64,000 nt of DNA from Trematomus loennbergii (Eukaryota > Chordata > Actinopteri > Perciformes > Nototheniidae): NCBI GenBank assembly GCA_012861695.1, contig JAAOOA010000399.1, positions 11,813,731 through 11,877,730 of the forward strand, in the 5' to 3' direction. The notes under the pieces were generated by a model. It saw only the letters and a program-made list of their open reading frames with translations, did not search any database and was not told where the DNA came from. Each line of letters begins with the position of its first letter. The first letter of the stretch is position 1. The position numbers and the translations under genes were made by a program. Positions 1-13,452 of this stretch are shown here, one piece after another.

Positions 1-1413
1 GATTAAAGTCAATCTTAAAATGATTTTGAGACTCCTCAGTGCACACAAAAACCTAACTTGGAGAAATAAATATATACGGATATGTTGTATAGCCACCTTG
101 AATATGTTGACTTAATGTTATGACATGTATTCTCATAAATTATGCGGTATGCAGAAGGACAGAATTACGTCTAAACTGAGGCCGTTTTGTATTTCTACAG
201 TATAGGTTGTATAGATACGAGCATGGTTTTATATACTATCATGTTTAATCGTGTTTTATGCCGTTTGCTAAGACTTGATGTCGCTCATAAAACACAGGAG
301 GTATGGAAACTAAGAACACCATATATTTGGTAGATTTGGCAGCTGATATTACACAACACATTAGTTTTATTTCCTTTAACTGGTGGATATAGAGCTGCTG
401 CGGGGGGGTTGAGGCGCACAGGCTGCAGTGGAGACGCTGCTCACAGCTGATCGACAGCTGGAACAAAACCACCAAATAAAAAAAAAAACATTAATTGACT
501 CCACTCCGCAGGGATCCCCCGATACTTTCTTACAGTTTCTCATCATTGGGGGGGGTCTCCTGTCCCCGGCACAAACACACTGACACACTGCCTGAGGAAG
601 GTTATGTGTATTTTGTCATTAACATTTTTCGGACCACTTATTTATTTATTTTGGTGACGATCCGACCTCCATGCTGCTACTCTGGTTCAAACTGCATCCA
701 CCAAACAATATGATTTATCTCCACCTCCTCAAAAGAACCAAAATCTGACACGGTGTGAGATGTCTTTTTTTAGCTGTTCTGTCGTCATTTCCTGCAATCT
801 TCTTCATGCAGTCAGTCAAAATGAATATTAATACGGGACGTTTCTTTGACTATTTATAGGCAAATATGGGCGTTACGTGAAGCCCGCAAAAGCTGCGCCG
901 CATTTCGAGTTGATTGTGATTTATAAAGGGAAACCGGCGTAGGACGTGACTTTGGTTCTCAATTGATCAAATCAGATACTTGTTTTTGGTGGTTATCTTG
1001 ATTTTACAGACACAAATATGTCTAATGAACCCTAAATGAACCCTAAATAATGAAATGACACTTGGAAATGGGAGCATAATCGTCAGTGCCAGTCACACTA
1101 TCAACTAGCATGTCACTGTGATACCCATCCCCGTCTTAACAACAAACGATAGGCAGAGATCAAATCCAGAGAGTCGAAAGAACATAAATGTTTTTATTTC
1201 AAGTGTTCAGAAATCCTAACCTACTTAGCTAACAATATATTTCTGTCTGTGTGTGATTACCTGACCTATTTCTACCGGGTGTTCAAATGTATTTGTTAAA
1301 GGTCAGGACAATGTGACTCATCAAACCAGTGATCGGTACTGGAAACAAAACTCTCACAATGTGTCTCTGAGTATGAGTTCATATGTGTGAATCTGTGTGT
1401 GCAGTTTACTCAC
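1..1413. other. Non-coding stretch, probably intron of the minus-strand gene at left
   Basis: I see no coding exon on either strand here. Short open frames around 245-590 contain a few cysteines but no splice-bounded domain. The sequence is AT-rich and unique-looking, with poly-A/poly-G slips near 404 and 549. A muscle-type motif pair at 850-870 is listed separately. If the gene at 1414-1551 continues, this is its next intron, and its 3' exons lie beyond the left edge. Confidence 0.5.
850..870 (+). promoter_or_regulatory. MEF2 site next to a CArG-like box
   Basis: CTATTTATAG at 850-859 matches the MEF2 consensus YTAWWWWTAR exactly. It is followed by GCAAATATGG (860-869), one base away from an SRF CArG box, CC(A/T)6GG. 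The two sites abut, as in many muscle enhancers. That this element is active, or belongs to the neighbouring gene, is inference. Confidence 0.35.
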
Positions 1414-1551
1414 ATGTAATGCTCTTGCTGGGTGTTGTGAGCTCCGTGTGTGAGAGGCGGCTGCTCCACTTGTCTTCATCATCCCCTCGCAACCTTTCTG
1501 GGGTGCCATTTAACCTCAATATGAGGGGCTCAGTATAGGTGTGGGCCTCAT
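1414..1551 (-). CDS. Internal coding exon of unidentified gene (mdfi candidate)
   Basis: The minus strand shows a polypyrimidine-CAG acceptor (TTTTTCAG) and a GTGAGT donor bounding 138 bp that is open in one frame. The product is hydrophilic: it begins (D)EAHTYTEPLILRLNG and ends TELTTPSKSIT. Entry phase 1 and exit phase 1 match the donor phase of the exon at 11794-11989, so the two can be joined without a frame break. No domain is recognisable. Gene order relative to foxp4 would fit mdfi (MyoD family inhibitor), and EPLILRLNGTPERLRG faintly resembles a TPLL...SELGG stretch I recall from mammalian MDFI. That likeness is weak. The Cys-rich I-mfa domain that would prove it is not in the window. 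Confidence 0.55.
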
Positions 1552-3969
1552 CTGAAAAACAAACCAACACAGATACATACGCAATTAAAAAAACAAACAG
1601 TTTTCTGTAAGATCAGACATGTTTATGTTTAGTTTATTTAAAGGTTTTTGAGGTTCATGTTCCTGAGTGACAACTGCTTTCCATGAGGATATTATCGGAT
1701 ATCAGCAGCAAGCTGTTTTCCCGCTTGTAGTAAACTTGTCTACACTCATGTCATTTCCCATCTACTAGCACTTCATTAATTTAAACCGAGTAGTTCTGCT
1801 GACTTCAACAAAGCAGAAGATTTTGTCTGTATGTGTGTGCTCTGTCCTGCGCTTGCATCTGGAAGCAGTTAAATCCAACCCCTTGGGACTGTTTAGGGGT
1901 CTATGTGCATGCTTGTGAAACCTGAAATCTGTGTGAGTCTGTGTGTGCTGCGATTGTGTTTAAGAGTGGGTGTATGTGTTTATAATGAACACATAAGACG
2001 ACATACACATTATTTACATACAGTAAATACATGTCTGGGTGTTTTATGTGTTCACCGGTACCATGCAGTGTTCTAATGAAGCTGTTATTATGCGCACACA
2101 GACACACACACGTATATACTAACATACATACATACACACTACACAGAGGCCTTCAAAGCCACGCAGGCTTGGGCCTCTGAGAGGTGCAGACTCATTCCTG
2201 GGCAAATGGGAGCCAGCTGGGTTTGATAAACACACACACACACACAAAAACCAAACCACGTCCTGTGCATGGACTCAACACTTCCCGGCTATGTTTATTT
2301 ACTCTATCCACTCTCGCTCACTTCTCTATCTGTCCTCTCTTTCCTGTCCCCTGCCTCTCGTCTCCAGCTCAAATTCCCTCTCCGCTCTTACAAATAAATT
2401 CCTTCACATATTTGGCATCACTCCATAGATTAATTCCTACTTTCACGGCTAAACCTATACAGTATGTCAATGTAGAGGTCTCAGCTGTGTCTCGCGCAGT
2501 GAAAGAAGGAATGAAAGATTAAAGAAAACGCATAGCAACAGTTTATTTCAACGAAGAAAGTGATTTCTAGAGAATAATAGTTGATAGAATACATTTATCT
2601 GGTTCTGAAATTGTGTTTGTCCAAATATTATTTCTGTAGCAGGGGAATCAAACTTGGCAGGATCAGGATGTCATCGGTGTCAACCAGGAAAGTATGAACC
2701 TCAGTCTATTTATTCTTTAGTAGATCAGTGGAAAAATATACTGCAACTTTTTTCAAATTTAAGGTAATTTGCTTACGCATTTCCTGCTTTTGTCTGTTTT
2801 ATACAACTGATGTGTTTTTTTTCTTAAAATGTTGAGACATTTGCAGACGTCCTCAGATAGACAATGTTCACTGTTTTCTAGAATTCAATAGACCATTATT
2901 CAATAATCATTATACAGTGATCGGTGAAGTTAATAGATGTTGGATGAAGTTTCTATTTTGTTTTTAATTATTAAAAAATGGTGTATAATAAAGTGTAAAA
3001 TGTTAGACTCCATGAGATTTACTGTTTACCATAATTGTAACAGTGTCTAATATCATGACATACAAACAGGTGAAAATCCATGATAAACAAAAAATACCCA
3101 CACTGATATCAAAGTGGGTTTTATCACAACTAAATGTTCACCTATTGTAACAATGACCAGGCCTCTATCAGATAAAGCATGTGGTACAGGTTGAAACGAC
3201 ATGGTGCACCACACTGCCTCTTTTGTTGTAGACAATCTAATCAGACATACCGAAATGCAGTTTGTTGCATCTTTTTTAATACTTTCACAAGGCAACTACC
3301 AAATTGTTGCTAATATTAGTTTAACACAAACCAAGAACGGTACACTTCCTAATGGACAAGCACAAACTTTTAAGCACAGCATTAATTTACTCGCAAGCCT
3401 CTTGTTCTTTGTTCAGTTCGTGACTTTTTTATATAAATTCATAAAGCTCTGTGTGTCCAGCAAAAGTCCTTCAAAGGCCTGTTCTTCAAGACAAAAGTAT
3501 GATGAAAAGAGATATCTTTTATGCAAAAGCATTGCACAAAACGCTTTATTCTTATTGAAAACAATTACAAAAAGCAGCCCCAAGCTGCTAAAACTCACTC
3601 CGTTTGATCAAGACCTTTCTAAAGAAACACTATCCATATTTTCTTAGAAAACAAAGTCAATCAAAGCTACTTGTATGAATCACTTGGTTATGTAAGGTGG
3701 TCTAACCTTGATGAAGAGAAACAGTGTTTTAAGCATTGGATGTTTCGTGTGTTTGGTGTTTGCCTTCACTTTTTATATGTGTGTGTGTGTGTTTGTGTAA
3801 TGGGATCTCTGTGGGTGTGAAGTTGGAGGAGACGTAAACAGGACCTGAAGGGATGGGAAGCACTTCCTGCTCTTCCGGTCTATTATACGGTGGTACACAA
3901 ACCCAACACATATACCTGTACACAAACATAAAACACATATTACCTTCCTATATGTATTACCAGTTCTCC

Positions 3970-3980
3970 ACACACGCACA

Positions 3981-4030
<50 letters not shown>

Positions 4031-4045
4031 ACACACACACACACA

Positions 4046-4101
<56 letters not shown>

Positions 4102-4105
4102 CACA
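3970..4105. repeat. (CA)n microsatellite with three phase slips
   Basis: About 135 bp of CA repeat, beginning with CG-containing units. It is interrupted by ACC dinucleotide slips near 4028, 4052 and 4078. Frames through it give meaningless Thr-His or Cys-Val polymers. Confidence 0.97.
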
Positions 4106-6928
4106 GCTGTCTCTTGCATGTGGAAGCCATTTCTAAGGCCCATGTTGTATCCATTAGTTTCAATCAGTCAGCTTCAGATATGAAAGCCACTAGTGAGAAC
4201 CGTTGCTCTCGACACTGCCAACATTTTGTCTAGTTTAGAGATATGGGTGTATTATAGGTTGTGTATGTCACTATCAACTATATCTGTCCATCTGTTATTA
4301 CATCCATTCACCCATACATCCTTATTTTACTTTCCTGTAATCACTTTGGATAACACTCAGCACTTATTTCAAGGAATATGGAAAAGACAATATATGTAGC
4401 TCCGTTCATACTGTTTCCATATTCTTACATCTATAGTCTGTAAAGTCATGTATTTTTGAATATCTCTCTAAACATCACGTTAACCATAATCAGTAACCAA
4501 CAAGCTTGTTAAAATCATCCATTGTTCTATGCAGCTGGTACCCATTTATAAATATTAAAGATGGATAGAAAAAAGTAATATATCAAAAGATGCTGGCAGG
4601 CAACATTTGACTTTAATGAGAGTTGGCAGGTTTTTGAGAATATTCAGATCAGTAAAAAAATTAAAACAAAAAGTGCTTTAGGTGGCATTTATCGGTTATA
4701 CTCATCCTCTTCTCGTGCTGTTTTGGTCACATTCTCTGGAAGCTGCATTTGGGGGCAATTATGTCATTATCAAAGCCACACGAGAGCCCAACTTCAGCAA
4801 ACCACAGGAAAGGAAAGGTCTTCTTCAGTGTAATAGCCATGACTCCACACAACAAATCAGTTAAAAAAGATCCCACAATTACTACATCTGAAAATGATAT
4901 ACTTAGCTAAAATAGAAGGACAACAACAGTGCAAACGCCTTGGAAGTGTGACAAAGGTAGTAGTCGAATTAGAAGTAAGGATACCAGAGTATTGCTGCCA
5001 TGTTTGGAAAAGTCAAAGTTGATGATATTCAATAAATATGTCCATGAAGTATCAGAATATGTGTTTAACACCTCCACATTGTAATGACTATGTGATGATA
5101 ATCTGTTTGGCTTAACCACTTGATAGTTGCGTGTTATGAGTCCTTATTTAGACTCCTACTGCCGAGCACTATGGGTTAAATGAGTTTAGGTCTTGTGACT
5201 GCAGTCAATGTTTTTCCCCCTGTAAACGTTTAAAACCACGATTGTTGGAGCAAAACACAACCCCATAAAAACCCCTAGTGCCATCCAAGCAGGCCTTATA
5301 CCAATTGTGTGTTGGCATCAGCATCAAACCGCTGAACCGCCCGACCTCAGAGACATTTCTGAGATCTGAGAAAGATGAGCCTCTAATTCGAATCAGACCA
5401 GAGCAATCAAGAGCCGCTGAGGAGAGCTGGCTGTGTGTTTACACGTGTGGGTGTGCATGTGTATTTGTTTGTGCATGCTTGCTTGTGTTCATGTATGTGC
5501 TTGTGTTCATGTGCGTGTTTGTCAGTTGGTGCTTGTGCACGTGTCAGTGACCCTGAAGGGCGATCCAAAAGAATTTCAGTCTTCTAGAAAACAAACTGTT
5601 AACTATTAAAACAAAAACATGTGGATACACACAGGCACACACACAAACACAAACACACACCGATCCATGCTATGCTAGCTGGCAAAGGATGTGACAAATC
5701 CTAGATCACCTGAAGGGGAGCAGAACCTGCTGTTCCTCTGGGTATGATCTCTGAGGGGGAGTGCTGAGCTGAGTTTACCTTCCGCCTTTCAAAACTACCT
5801 CAACCTACGACTTCACTTGTACTTCTTTAGAGGCACAGATTTCTAATGTGCAAAGGAAAGAAGCTGGTCCTTAGGTGTGTACATCCCTTTGGCAAAGACA
5901 TACGGTACATATACACCCACCAGCCACAAACAGAGACACGGCATCTAAAATGATGAGTTAATCCAGTGAAACTTTCACCGTGTAGTGTGAATGTTAAGAT
6001 GCAACTCTGTTTAATATTGTCAATATATCAATGTCTCTGTGTTGTGTTTGATCATACTTGCAAGTAGTACAGGACCAATCAGTCAATTAGAAGAAACAAC
6101 CTTTTGCTAATCAGTTAGTGATGAGTCACAAACTGATTTTAGATACCAACATATCAGAGTTAGGTGCTTTACTATGTTGTATATCGTATATTAAATATTT
6201 ATGTGAAAACTGTCTTGAGCATTTCACGAAACATTTGATACAAAAAAGGTTTATGTAACATATATACATAATGTATAATCATGAAAACAATGTTAGATTT
6301 TCTATGTCTAGTATGTGTAATATACTCACTATTCAGTAATAAAAAACTGTAACTATATATTATGATAAAGCATAAACCATTAATATATAACACAAGTGCA
6401 ATCTTTAGGTAAAAAATAAGTCGTTTATTTGACAATTCTCTAACATAATAGATTAAATAAGTGATCAATTAACCGTAAAAATACAATTAGCAAATCAATC
6501 TATAATACACATGATTGTTACGGTTGCAGCAGTCACTTAGAAGCACACTATTCAGGCACACAAATGGGTGCACGCCCTGCTGACTCATCTCTAAAAACAT
6601 AAAGATAGAGATAAGAGTCGAGAGAATTGGAAAGAAGATGGCATGAGATGAGGTGAAGAGCAACGGAGCAGAATAATGTTCAGCAGAGCGCAGTTAGTGG
6701 AGACGATGCAGTAGCAGCTCTCAGGCCAGCAGTAATGACTGGAACTGATTGAAACCACACACAACCGCTGGGGTTCAGACCAAAACGAAGGAAAATACAA
6801 AGAAAATAACACAGAACTACAAAACCGTTTTCTATCTGTATTCCTCAACAAATACACACAGCCGTACACACACACACTCAAAGGAAAAGGAAAGAAGGGG
6901 CAATTGTTTAGCTGCAATCCTGCCTAAA

Positions 6929-6979
6929 GCACACGCACACACGCACGCACGCACGCACGCACGCACGCACACACACACA
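6929..6979. repeat. (GCAC)n / (CA)n microsatellite
   Basis: A GCAC tetranucleotide run of about nine units is flanked by CA repeats. It is CpG-bearing, unlike the other CA arrays in the window. Confidence 0.9.
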
Positions 6980-7489
6980 GTGCAGATTGCAGCGCTGGAA
7001 TATGTCCAAAATCAGAGATTATAGCTGCTGAGAGAATGAAGCCGTGTAAGCTCATTAAAGACAGAAACTGTCAGGCTTAAGGGGAATTTAATTGTGTTAC
7101 TTGTCTCTGAGATTCCTCTGGTTCCACTGCTGTTTGCTATACTGTTGCATTACACAGGGAGCCTAAATTAGGGACACCACTATCGCATAAACACAAACTC
7201 CTCTTTTTTTGTTTACTGTCTCATCAAGATGTTAATCTGTGGGGAAAACACATTGCAAAAGACTGCTATATTGTTTCCATTTGTGTTCACTTCAATGGTT
7301 AATTTGTTTAATTAAAACATGTTGGAAATATGTTCCTTCTTTGTTTATAATTCAACAAGAATTGTGATGTAGTTAGCAGTATACTAAAAGCAGCAGAAAG
7401 GCAGAACTTAGTATATTTTGACATCTGTAAATGTATCGCAAGATATCTCATTATCAAGATATTTGACATTGCAAATAGCATATCTTCTT

Positions 7490-7560
7490 CATGTCGTGCA
7501 GCCTACTGTATACGTAAAACTTTCCCTTGGGGTACAATAAAAATTATCTTATCTCATTGC
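7490..7560 (+). mobile_element. 3' tail of a non-LTR retroelement (fragment)
   Basis: The stretch reads CTTTCCCTTGGGGTACAATA, then AAAATTATCTTATCTCATTG. A CCYTNGGG hairpin-like motif followed by AATAAA-type sequence and short ATCT-like repeats is the usual 3' end of fish L2-like LINEs and their SINEs. Only the tail is seen; no reverse-transcriptase remnant is recognisable upstream. The family assignment comes from memory of the tail motif. Confidence 0.4.
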
Positions 7561-10500
7561 CCTGCTTTGATGGCAAGCTATATAATAATATCATCGGCCA
7601 ACATTGAGTTATTAAAGTTATAAATATTTGTTTAGTGTTCTCTTATCTTTATCAGTCTAATGCATCAATATTGGCCTGAAGGGCAGTATTGGTACGGATC
7701 TACATACCATCTCTGTAGACTTACACTGAAAGAGACGACAACCACATACTTGAAGAGTTAACCTTCATACCTGTCACTGAAGCAATAGGTGTACAGTAAC
7801 AGGCCTCTGGCTCAAGTGTCTCAACAAGACAGACAGTTTACTGGGTGGTTAGTACTATCAAATCATGCTGACACTTTCTGTCAACAGCAGAGAGAGAGAG
7901 GGAGAGAGAGCAGGCCACCAAAGCAGACGCAGCAACAGTTTCTCAGATGTTTGCGAGGTGGTAAAGTGAAAAAAAAGAAGCACGCTCATTTGCGTAGCTC
8001 AAATATGCTGTAAAATGCCTCAAATTGCTCCTAGTTTATTTCTATCCCTGGGAGAAACCAAATTAGACACAAGCCCCGACAAACCTCAAGGACTAAAAAG
8101 GGACAAGTAGGCAAATAGCTGCATCTGCACGCTAGAGTGAAGAGCGAGAGAGAGATAGAGAGGGATAACATGCATCTAGTTTAAACTGTAACACATAGGA
8201 CATTTGTTATTTTTATTCTATGCACTAGGAGGGCAGCAGGATAAACAAAGAGATCTAGAAATCATCTAAACCATGAAAACACGTCAGTTTGGCACAACAT
8301 TGACAGTAAAGCTGAGCATAATATCTCAGGAATAAATAATGCCACATCTAAAAGTAACATTAATTGATAACAGCTAAAAACAAAACATGTCAAACTTCTT
8401 GTCCGACGGCGGTCAACTTTACGTTTTTGGAACATATCAATGATACCATAATCCCTGTTGACAGCTCTGCGCTTTTGCTCCTTATGCTAGCATTAGCTTG
8501 GCATACTAAAGGAATAAGGTGCTACACAAAGCCGAAATCTTGGCGGTCCTGATCCTGAGATAACATTTAAAAGACAGTATGATGTGCTTAGAAATGGTAC
8601 AGAGATATTTTAACTACCAGCTGTCAGTCAATTATGCTTTATTATTAAAGAGAAAATAACTGCAAGCTACCTGACTGTAATCGTCTGATGGGGTCAGCTA
8701 ATACTAAATTGTTTATTTGGAGAAAGACTAACCACTATGTTTGTATTTCTGGGCAGAAAAAAACAACTCAGTCCACATTCAATAACAGTGGCTTTCTTTT
8801 TCTTGACTAAAACATTTTTAGGTGAGTGTTAAAAGTACAGACTAGTTTTCCATCAAACATATTAACTAAACAACAGCCAAAATCTTCATTTTCTTTGGCC
8901 CGCTTGAAATTAAACATTATCGAGCTGCAGCTGGCTACAGCTGTCTTAAAACTGCTGACATGAACAAGCTCCAAACACACATTCTATAGTTCTAGACACA
9001 GATAATAATGGCATTCATAGAATCATAGCTCTGGTGATTTGAAAAGAAAGCCACTCTTGTACTGTATGCAATTGCAAGAGAAAAATACATTCTTCCTCAG
9101 CCCTAATGCAGAGAGTGACAGAAAGACAAAAGCAGGGAAGTGGGCAAAAAAAGACGGCTGAAGAGAAAAGATAGAGTGAGAGAGATGCCAGTGGTGAAAG
9201 AGAATGAGGGAATCAGCATGTGGCGGTACAGTAAGAGGCTACTATATAAACAGACAGCCTCATTGCATCTTCATGCCTGAGTGATAGCAACACTCACAAC
9301 AGTGAGAGGCACACATCTGTCAACACACACACACCACTGTTCAATGACCTTGTAACGACTGAAAAGAGCTTTATTCTTTAACAGCAGCAAATACGCCTCT
9401 TTAAATACGGGCTGACAACAAGGGCTAAAACTCAAACTGAACTCATTTGGTGCATTGTGATTGGCCATCTCCCACACTGATGCTGCCATTGTCATAAATA
9501 AAAGAAAGTATGGCCTCAAAAACTACATTTTAAGCATCAGGCAGGAAAAATGCTTTGTGTACTTTAAAATATAACGTTGAATGTCTATAAAACCTTCTCA
9601 TAGCCTAAAAAAGCTTCCTTTTGAGCATGGCATCCTTATAATGTAGTCTCGTACGTGCCTATGCAAACTAACAACACCTATATATACGATTTGTAGGCGT
9701 GCTTCAACCAATTGGAAAAAGTACAACAATCAGAACTTAATAGAAACTAAGTTAAATCTGCGCATGTCATCTTTTTATAGACTTCAGCTCCACAGCCACA
9801 TTCATTAAAGTTAGCAGCAGTAAACGGGTGAAAGGTAGAACCTTTACTCAGATGTACAAGTATTTGTCATTCCTATTATAGAAATGACAACTCCTAGATT
9901 GGCATTCGTCTTTCATCAAAGTTAAAAACATTAAGGTTGTCACCTCCTAAACATAGATTTAATGTCAAAGAAAAATGGTGTTGGTCTGATTGATACGTAC
10001 TGTTGCTACTGATTGTTTAGGGCATAATACACCCTTCCTGTCAGCATGAAAGTGACTAAATTAGCAACAGTCAAAATGTATGAAGTGAAATAAAATGGCA
10101 AAAAATAATTTAAATGTAGTATGGGCTGTTAAACTTGAAAGTAAACCATGAAGAAAAAATGTGTTAAGCATCTTTACTAGCTAAGCATCTTTGACATAAA
10201 TAGTGCCATCTTGGAACAAGTTATCCATTTCTAAAAATGGGCCAAATTGGCACAAGTTCAATTCAAGCTGAGTTAGATCTAAACCTGTGCCTGTTGTGTT
10301 GTTTCAAAGCGCTGCACACTGATGGGTGGGGGGTGTCGCACAGCGCTGAAAGCAGGGCCTTGTTGCCCTCAGTGGTAGCCTGACCAATCTTCTCCCCCCC
10401 GACCTGGCTCACCTACAGTACCTACGCTCAGCCTACACACACACACACACACACACATTATCCCTGTCAGCCAGAGAAGCAGCAACTTTTAGTGTGAGAA

Positions 10501-11793
10501 GCCACAGTTATACTTTGTGTTGGCTTCCTGAGCAACAAGCACAGGTAAAGTAAGCACAGCCTAGAGAACATGTTCAGGCACAAACCTTCAGTTAATAACC
10601 GTAAAACTCGTCGTTGAGGTATTATCATTAAATGTGATGCTGTACTGACACTCATCATGGTGCACCACAATGTGGCGGCAACAGAAATGTGCGTGTTGAT
10701 TATACTCACATTCATTAAAGTAATCATACTAAACTGGGACAAAACTAAGAAAGCCCCATCACCCTTTACAGGTTTTGGTGGTTGGTTCCCATGGCAACAT
10801 GCCACATAAATCTTTGCAAACTTCCCTTACTGTTTACCATAATTACGACCTTCATTCTGAACTACAGTCTGTGCTGTCCGTTTTTCTCAATGTGTTTTAG
10901 GAAACTTGAATCATTTTGGCTTATCCTGGATGAGTCATTCAGGCACAATACTGTTCCCTCGTACCCGCCCTGGTGTCAGTCAACCCTTACCATGACCAAT
11001 CACACAAAGGCGAAGGGTCATGGGTTCATTCTCAAATTCCCAGGAGTCCCATTGCAGACTTTAAGCGTTCCACAGCGCTTAATTGGTCCTGACCCCTCAG
11101 ATCATCCAAGGTGGCACACCCCCCACACTGAGCTCGGTACACAACTGTTTTTATCTGTCAGTGAGAAGGCCTCTGACCTAATGAATCACCATGACATCCA
11201 CCAAAAACACACAATGATTTTTGGGGGGATATAGATGGAATAATTTGAGTCAACCATTAGTGATTAGTAATTACCAATCTGTAAAATGTTAAGCATAACA
11301 ATGACTCAAGGCTGTTCCAGTCTGGAAAACTAACATCAACCTTACTTTCTCAAAGGTGAATAAATTGTTCTGTTTTCGGGTAAGGAGGTCTACTATAGTT
11401 CCTAAAGAAAGGAAAAAGTGTTGCATCAAGACATATTCACACACGAGCCAAGCCTTTTAACATAATAAGGTTAAAATGTATAAAAAAGCACAAATCCAAT
11501 TCCTCTTTTGCTTACTGAAGGGCTCTTTCTCTTTTAATCAACTCCCTGCCTCACCTTGTTTTGAGGCAGCCACAAAAAAAACATAAAGGAGTTCTAATAT
11601 CAAAGTGGGTTTGTTTGTTAGTAGTTACAAACATTGGCCCTATAAAAGACTTGTTTAGACCTATCACATAACTTCTGTGATTTTGTACTTTCTCCATTAC
11701 AAGAACATACACCCAGACACACTAAAAGCTACACAACAGCGTGAAAAGGTTGTTTGGTTTAAGTCTTTTCTGTTTTTGTAACTTTGTCCTTAC

Positions 11794-11989
11794 CTGGGCG
11801 AGGACAGGGCTTTGGGTTCGGGGAGTTTGCTATCTCTGATGTCGTGGTCTCGTTTGAACTGGGTTGTGAAACTGGAGTGGGGTCCCCCTCATCTGGTGGC
11901 TCTGGGGGGATGGCAGGGGCCTTCCTCTCCTCATCCATGGGCGTAGGCCTGGCTCTTATGGGAGGAGGTGGAGGGGCCAAGGAGTGAGC
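11794..11989 (-). CDS. Proline-rich coding exon of unidentified gene (mdfi candidate)
   Basis: On the minus strand a TTATTCAG acceptor and a GTAAGG donor bound 196 bp, open for 65 codons plus one base. The product is Pro-rich and acidic: it opens AHSLAPPPPPIRARPTP, contains MDEERKAPAIPPEPPDEGDP and ends PNPKPCPRP. An ATG in the context CCCATGG (Met of MDEERK) could be the start codon, since the residues before it are open only to the acceptor. The exon leaves in phase 1, compatible with the exon at 1414-1551. Position and orientation downstream of foxp4 fit mdfi, whose N-terminal half is poorly conserved and Pro-rich. A TPM...PAIP pattern loosely recalls mammalian MDFI. Any other Pro-rich protein remains possible. 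Confidence 0.6.
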
Positions 11990-13452
11990 CTGAATAAGAT
12001 GAGAGAGATAGCCAAACATATAATTACAGAGGTGATCGCATGGGTCACATGACAGATTTTTGTTTGTCGTTTTAAATTGAAAACCAAAAAGCTTGATGCT
12101 CCATTGTTTTGTGTTGCTTATGGCCATGATTTAGTGAGAGGAAGGTGTAATCAGGCACAACTTGAACCAACATGAATACCTTACAGCTATAAAACCACTC
12201 AAGGAAGGCGCTGGCGTGCTGCTTTCATGAAACACTGGCAACACAACGGATGTGCATAATAATAGCCTTCATTAATAAATAGTGTTTAAACTCTTTAAAC
12301 TTGTGTTGTGGAAATAAAAAACAATATGGGTAGTAGGCTATTAGCCTATAACAACAAGAGATAAACACGCAAAGGTAACTCAAGTAGTATGAAAAGTTAA
12401 ATGATAATTATATGAAAAGAACAGACACACACAAAAGACAAAAAACAAAAATATGAAGAAGCAAAAAAATGACTAAATAGTGATATTTTTTGTAAAACTT
12501 CACTGCAAGTTATTTGGCATTTTTAACTATTTTATGACATACATTAATAGGTAGGCTTATATTGAACATTTCTTTAAGTGGTTCGATTTGATCTTAGACA
12601 AAACAGACTCATACCACTTTAATATTAACTTTAACTATAACTTTAATAGGATTTAATAGATTGACTATTATTGTCGACCCACGATTGCAGCTAACTTAAA
12701 GGTTGCTAGGCAACATATAGCCTAAATGACGAATTCCTACCTGGCTACCTTCATACCTGCCACATTACCTGTTATCAGTTCACCTGGGTTTTATCTGATA
12801 TTCGAGAGGAGTCCAACAGACAGTCAGCCCCAAGCCCCGGGCACCTTCTCAAACTCATCATTATTAACACGGGACAAATTGAGTGTGTCACGTGCCAACG
12901 TGTGTTTGGCGCGCGCCAGCCCTGCCAGAGCAGCTCAGCTGGACAGCTGTTTGCGCGCTCCCGTGGTTCTGCTCGGCATTCGCTGGCCAGAACACTTTTG
13001 ACAACCTATTAAATACGTTTTTGTGAAATCGCTTGATAAGCTATGGTTTACCAAATGCATCAAATGTTTTACCCCAACTACAGTGGGCTTAGTTTTAAAA
13101 AAAAAGTAAAAAGTGTATAGAAGTTTCGGGAAAAGAGCAAACATCGCACCACAGGCGTGAAAACACTGCCAAACGTCCAGCTCAAGTTAACTGTTAACAG
13201 GTTTTAAAAACAGTCTACCTTTCAAGAGAAATATATGCTGAAATGTATAGTATTAATTGCCCTTACAGAAGTTACTGCCAGCTAACGGGCGTTTTCTGTT
13301 TACCTTTATTGCATGTCTGCGCCCTGCTTTCCCTAAACGAGTCCCTGCATGCTCAGACCGAGCTCAGCTTCAATGTAGCGATTCTTCTTCTGTCTAGATT
13401 CATACTTCAAAAAGTAAGTTTGAAACAACAGCACAGCACAACAACCCCGTAC
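11990..13452. other. Non-coding interval between Pro-rich exon and candidate first exon
   Basis: The AT-rich part (12200-12720) shows nothing recognisable. From about 12800 to 13000 the composition becomes CpG-rich, with CACGTG at 12889-12894 and TTTGGCGCGC, an E2F-type site, at 12905-12914. This looks like promoter-proximal sequence. If the candidate first exon at 13453 is right, this interval is intron 1 with a GC-rich regulatory patch. Confidence 0.4.
12889..12914. promoter_or_regulatory. E-box and E2F-type motifs in CpG-rich patch
   Basis: The CACGTG palindrome (12889-12894) and TTTGGCGCGC (12905-12914; E2F consensus TTTSSCGC) lie 11 bp apart. They sit in the only clearly CpG-enriched part of the left third of the window. 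A role as promoter of the minus-strand gene is inferred from position. Confidence 0.3.

Larger units (their letters stand above)
1552..11793. other. Putative 10.2-kb intron between the two left-hand exons
   Basis: Both strands lack exon-like, splice-bounded open frames here. The sequence is AT-rich and mostly unique. It holds a long CA array (3970-4105), a GCAC array (6929-6979), short CA runs near 2230 and 10440, a degenerate GT-rich tract (5430-5545), small GA runs (7890-7910, 8140-8162) and a retroelement tail near 7500. A 148-codon open frame at 3201-3647 on the plus strand has AT-rich composition, no domain and no splice context, so I do not call it a gene. Confidence 0.5.

Noticed and set aside
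245..588. Cys-containing minus-strand frames as the I-mfa domain of mdfi
   Set aside because: Cysteine spacing does not fit, there is no acceptor/donor pair, and the surrounding sequence is low in coding character.
3201..3647. 148-codon plus-strand open frame
   Set aside because: AT-rich composition, no recognised domain, no splice or promoter context. An overlapping antisense frame of similar quality suggests chance.
10782..11234. 150-codon plus-strand open frame
   Set aside because: No similarity to any family I know and no exon borders; lies inside a probable intron of the opposite strand.
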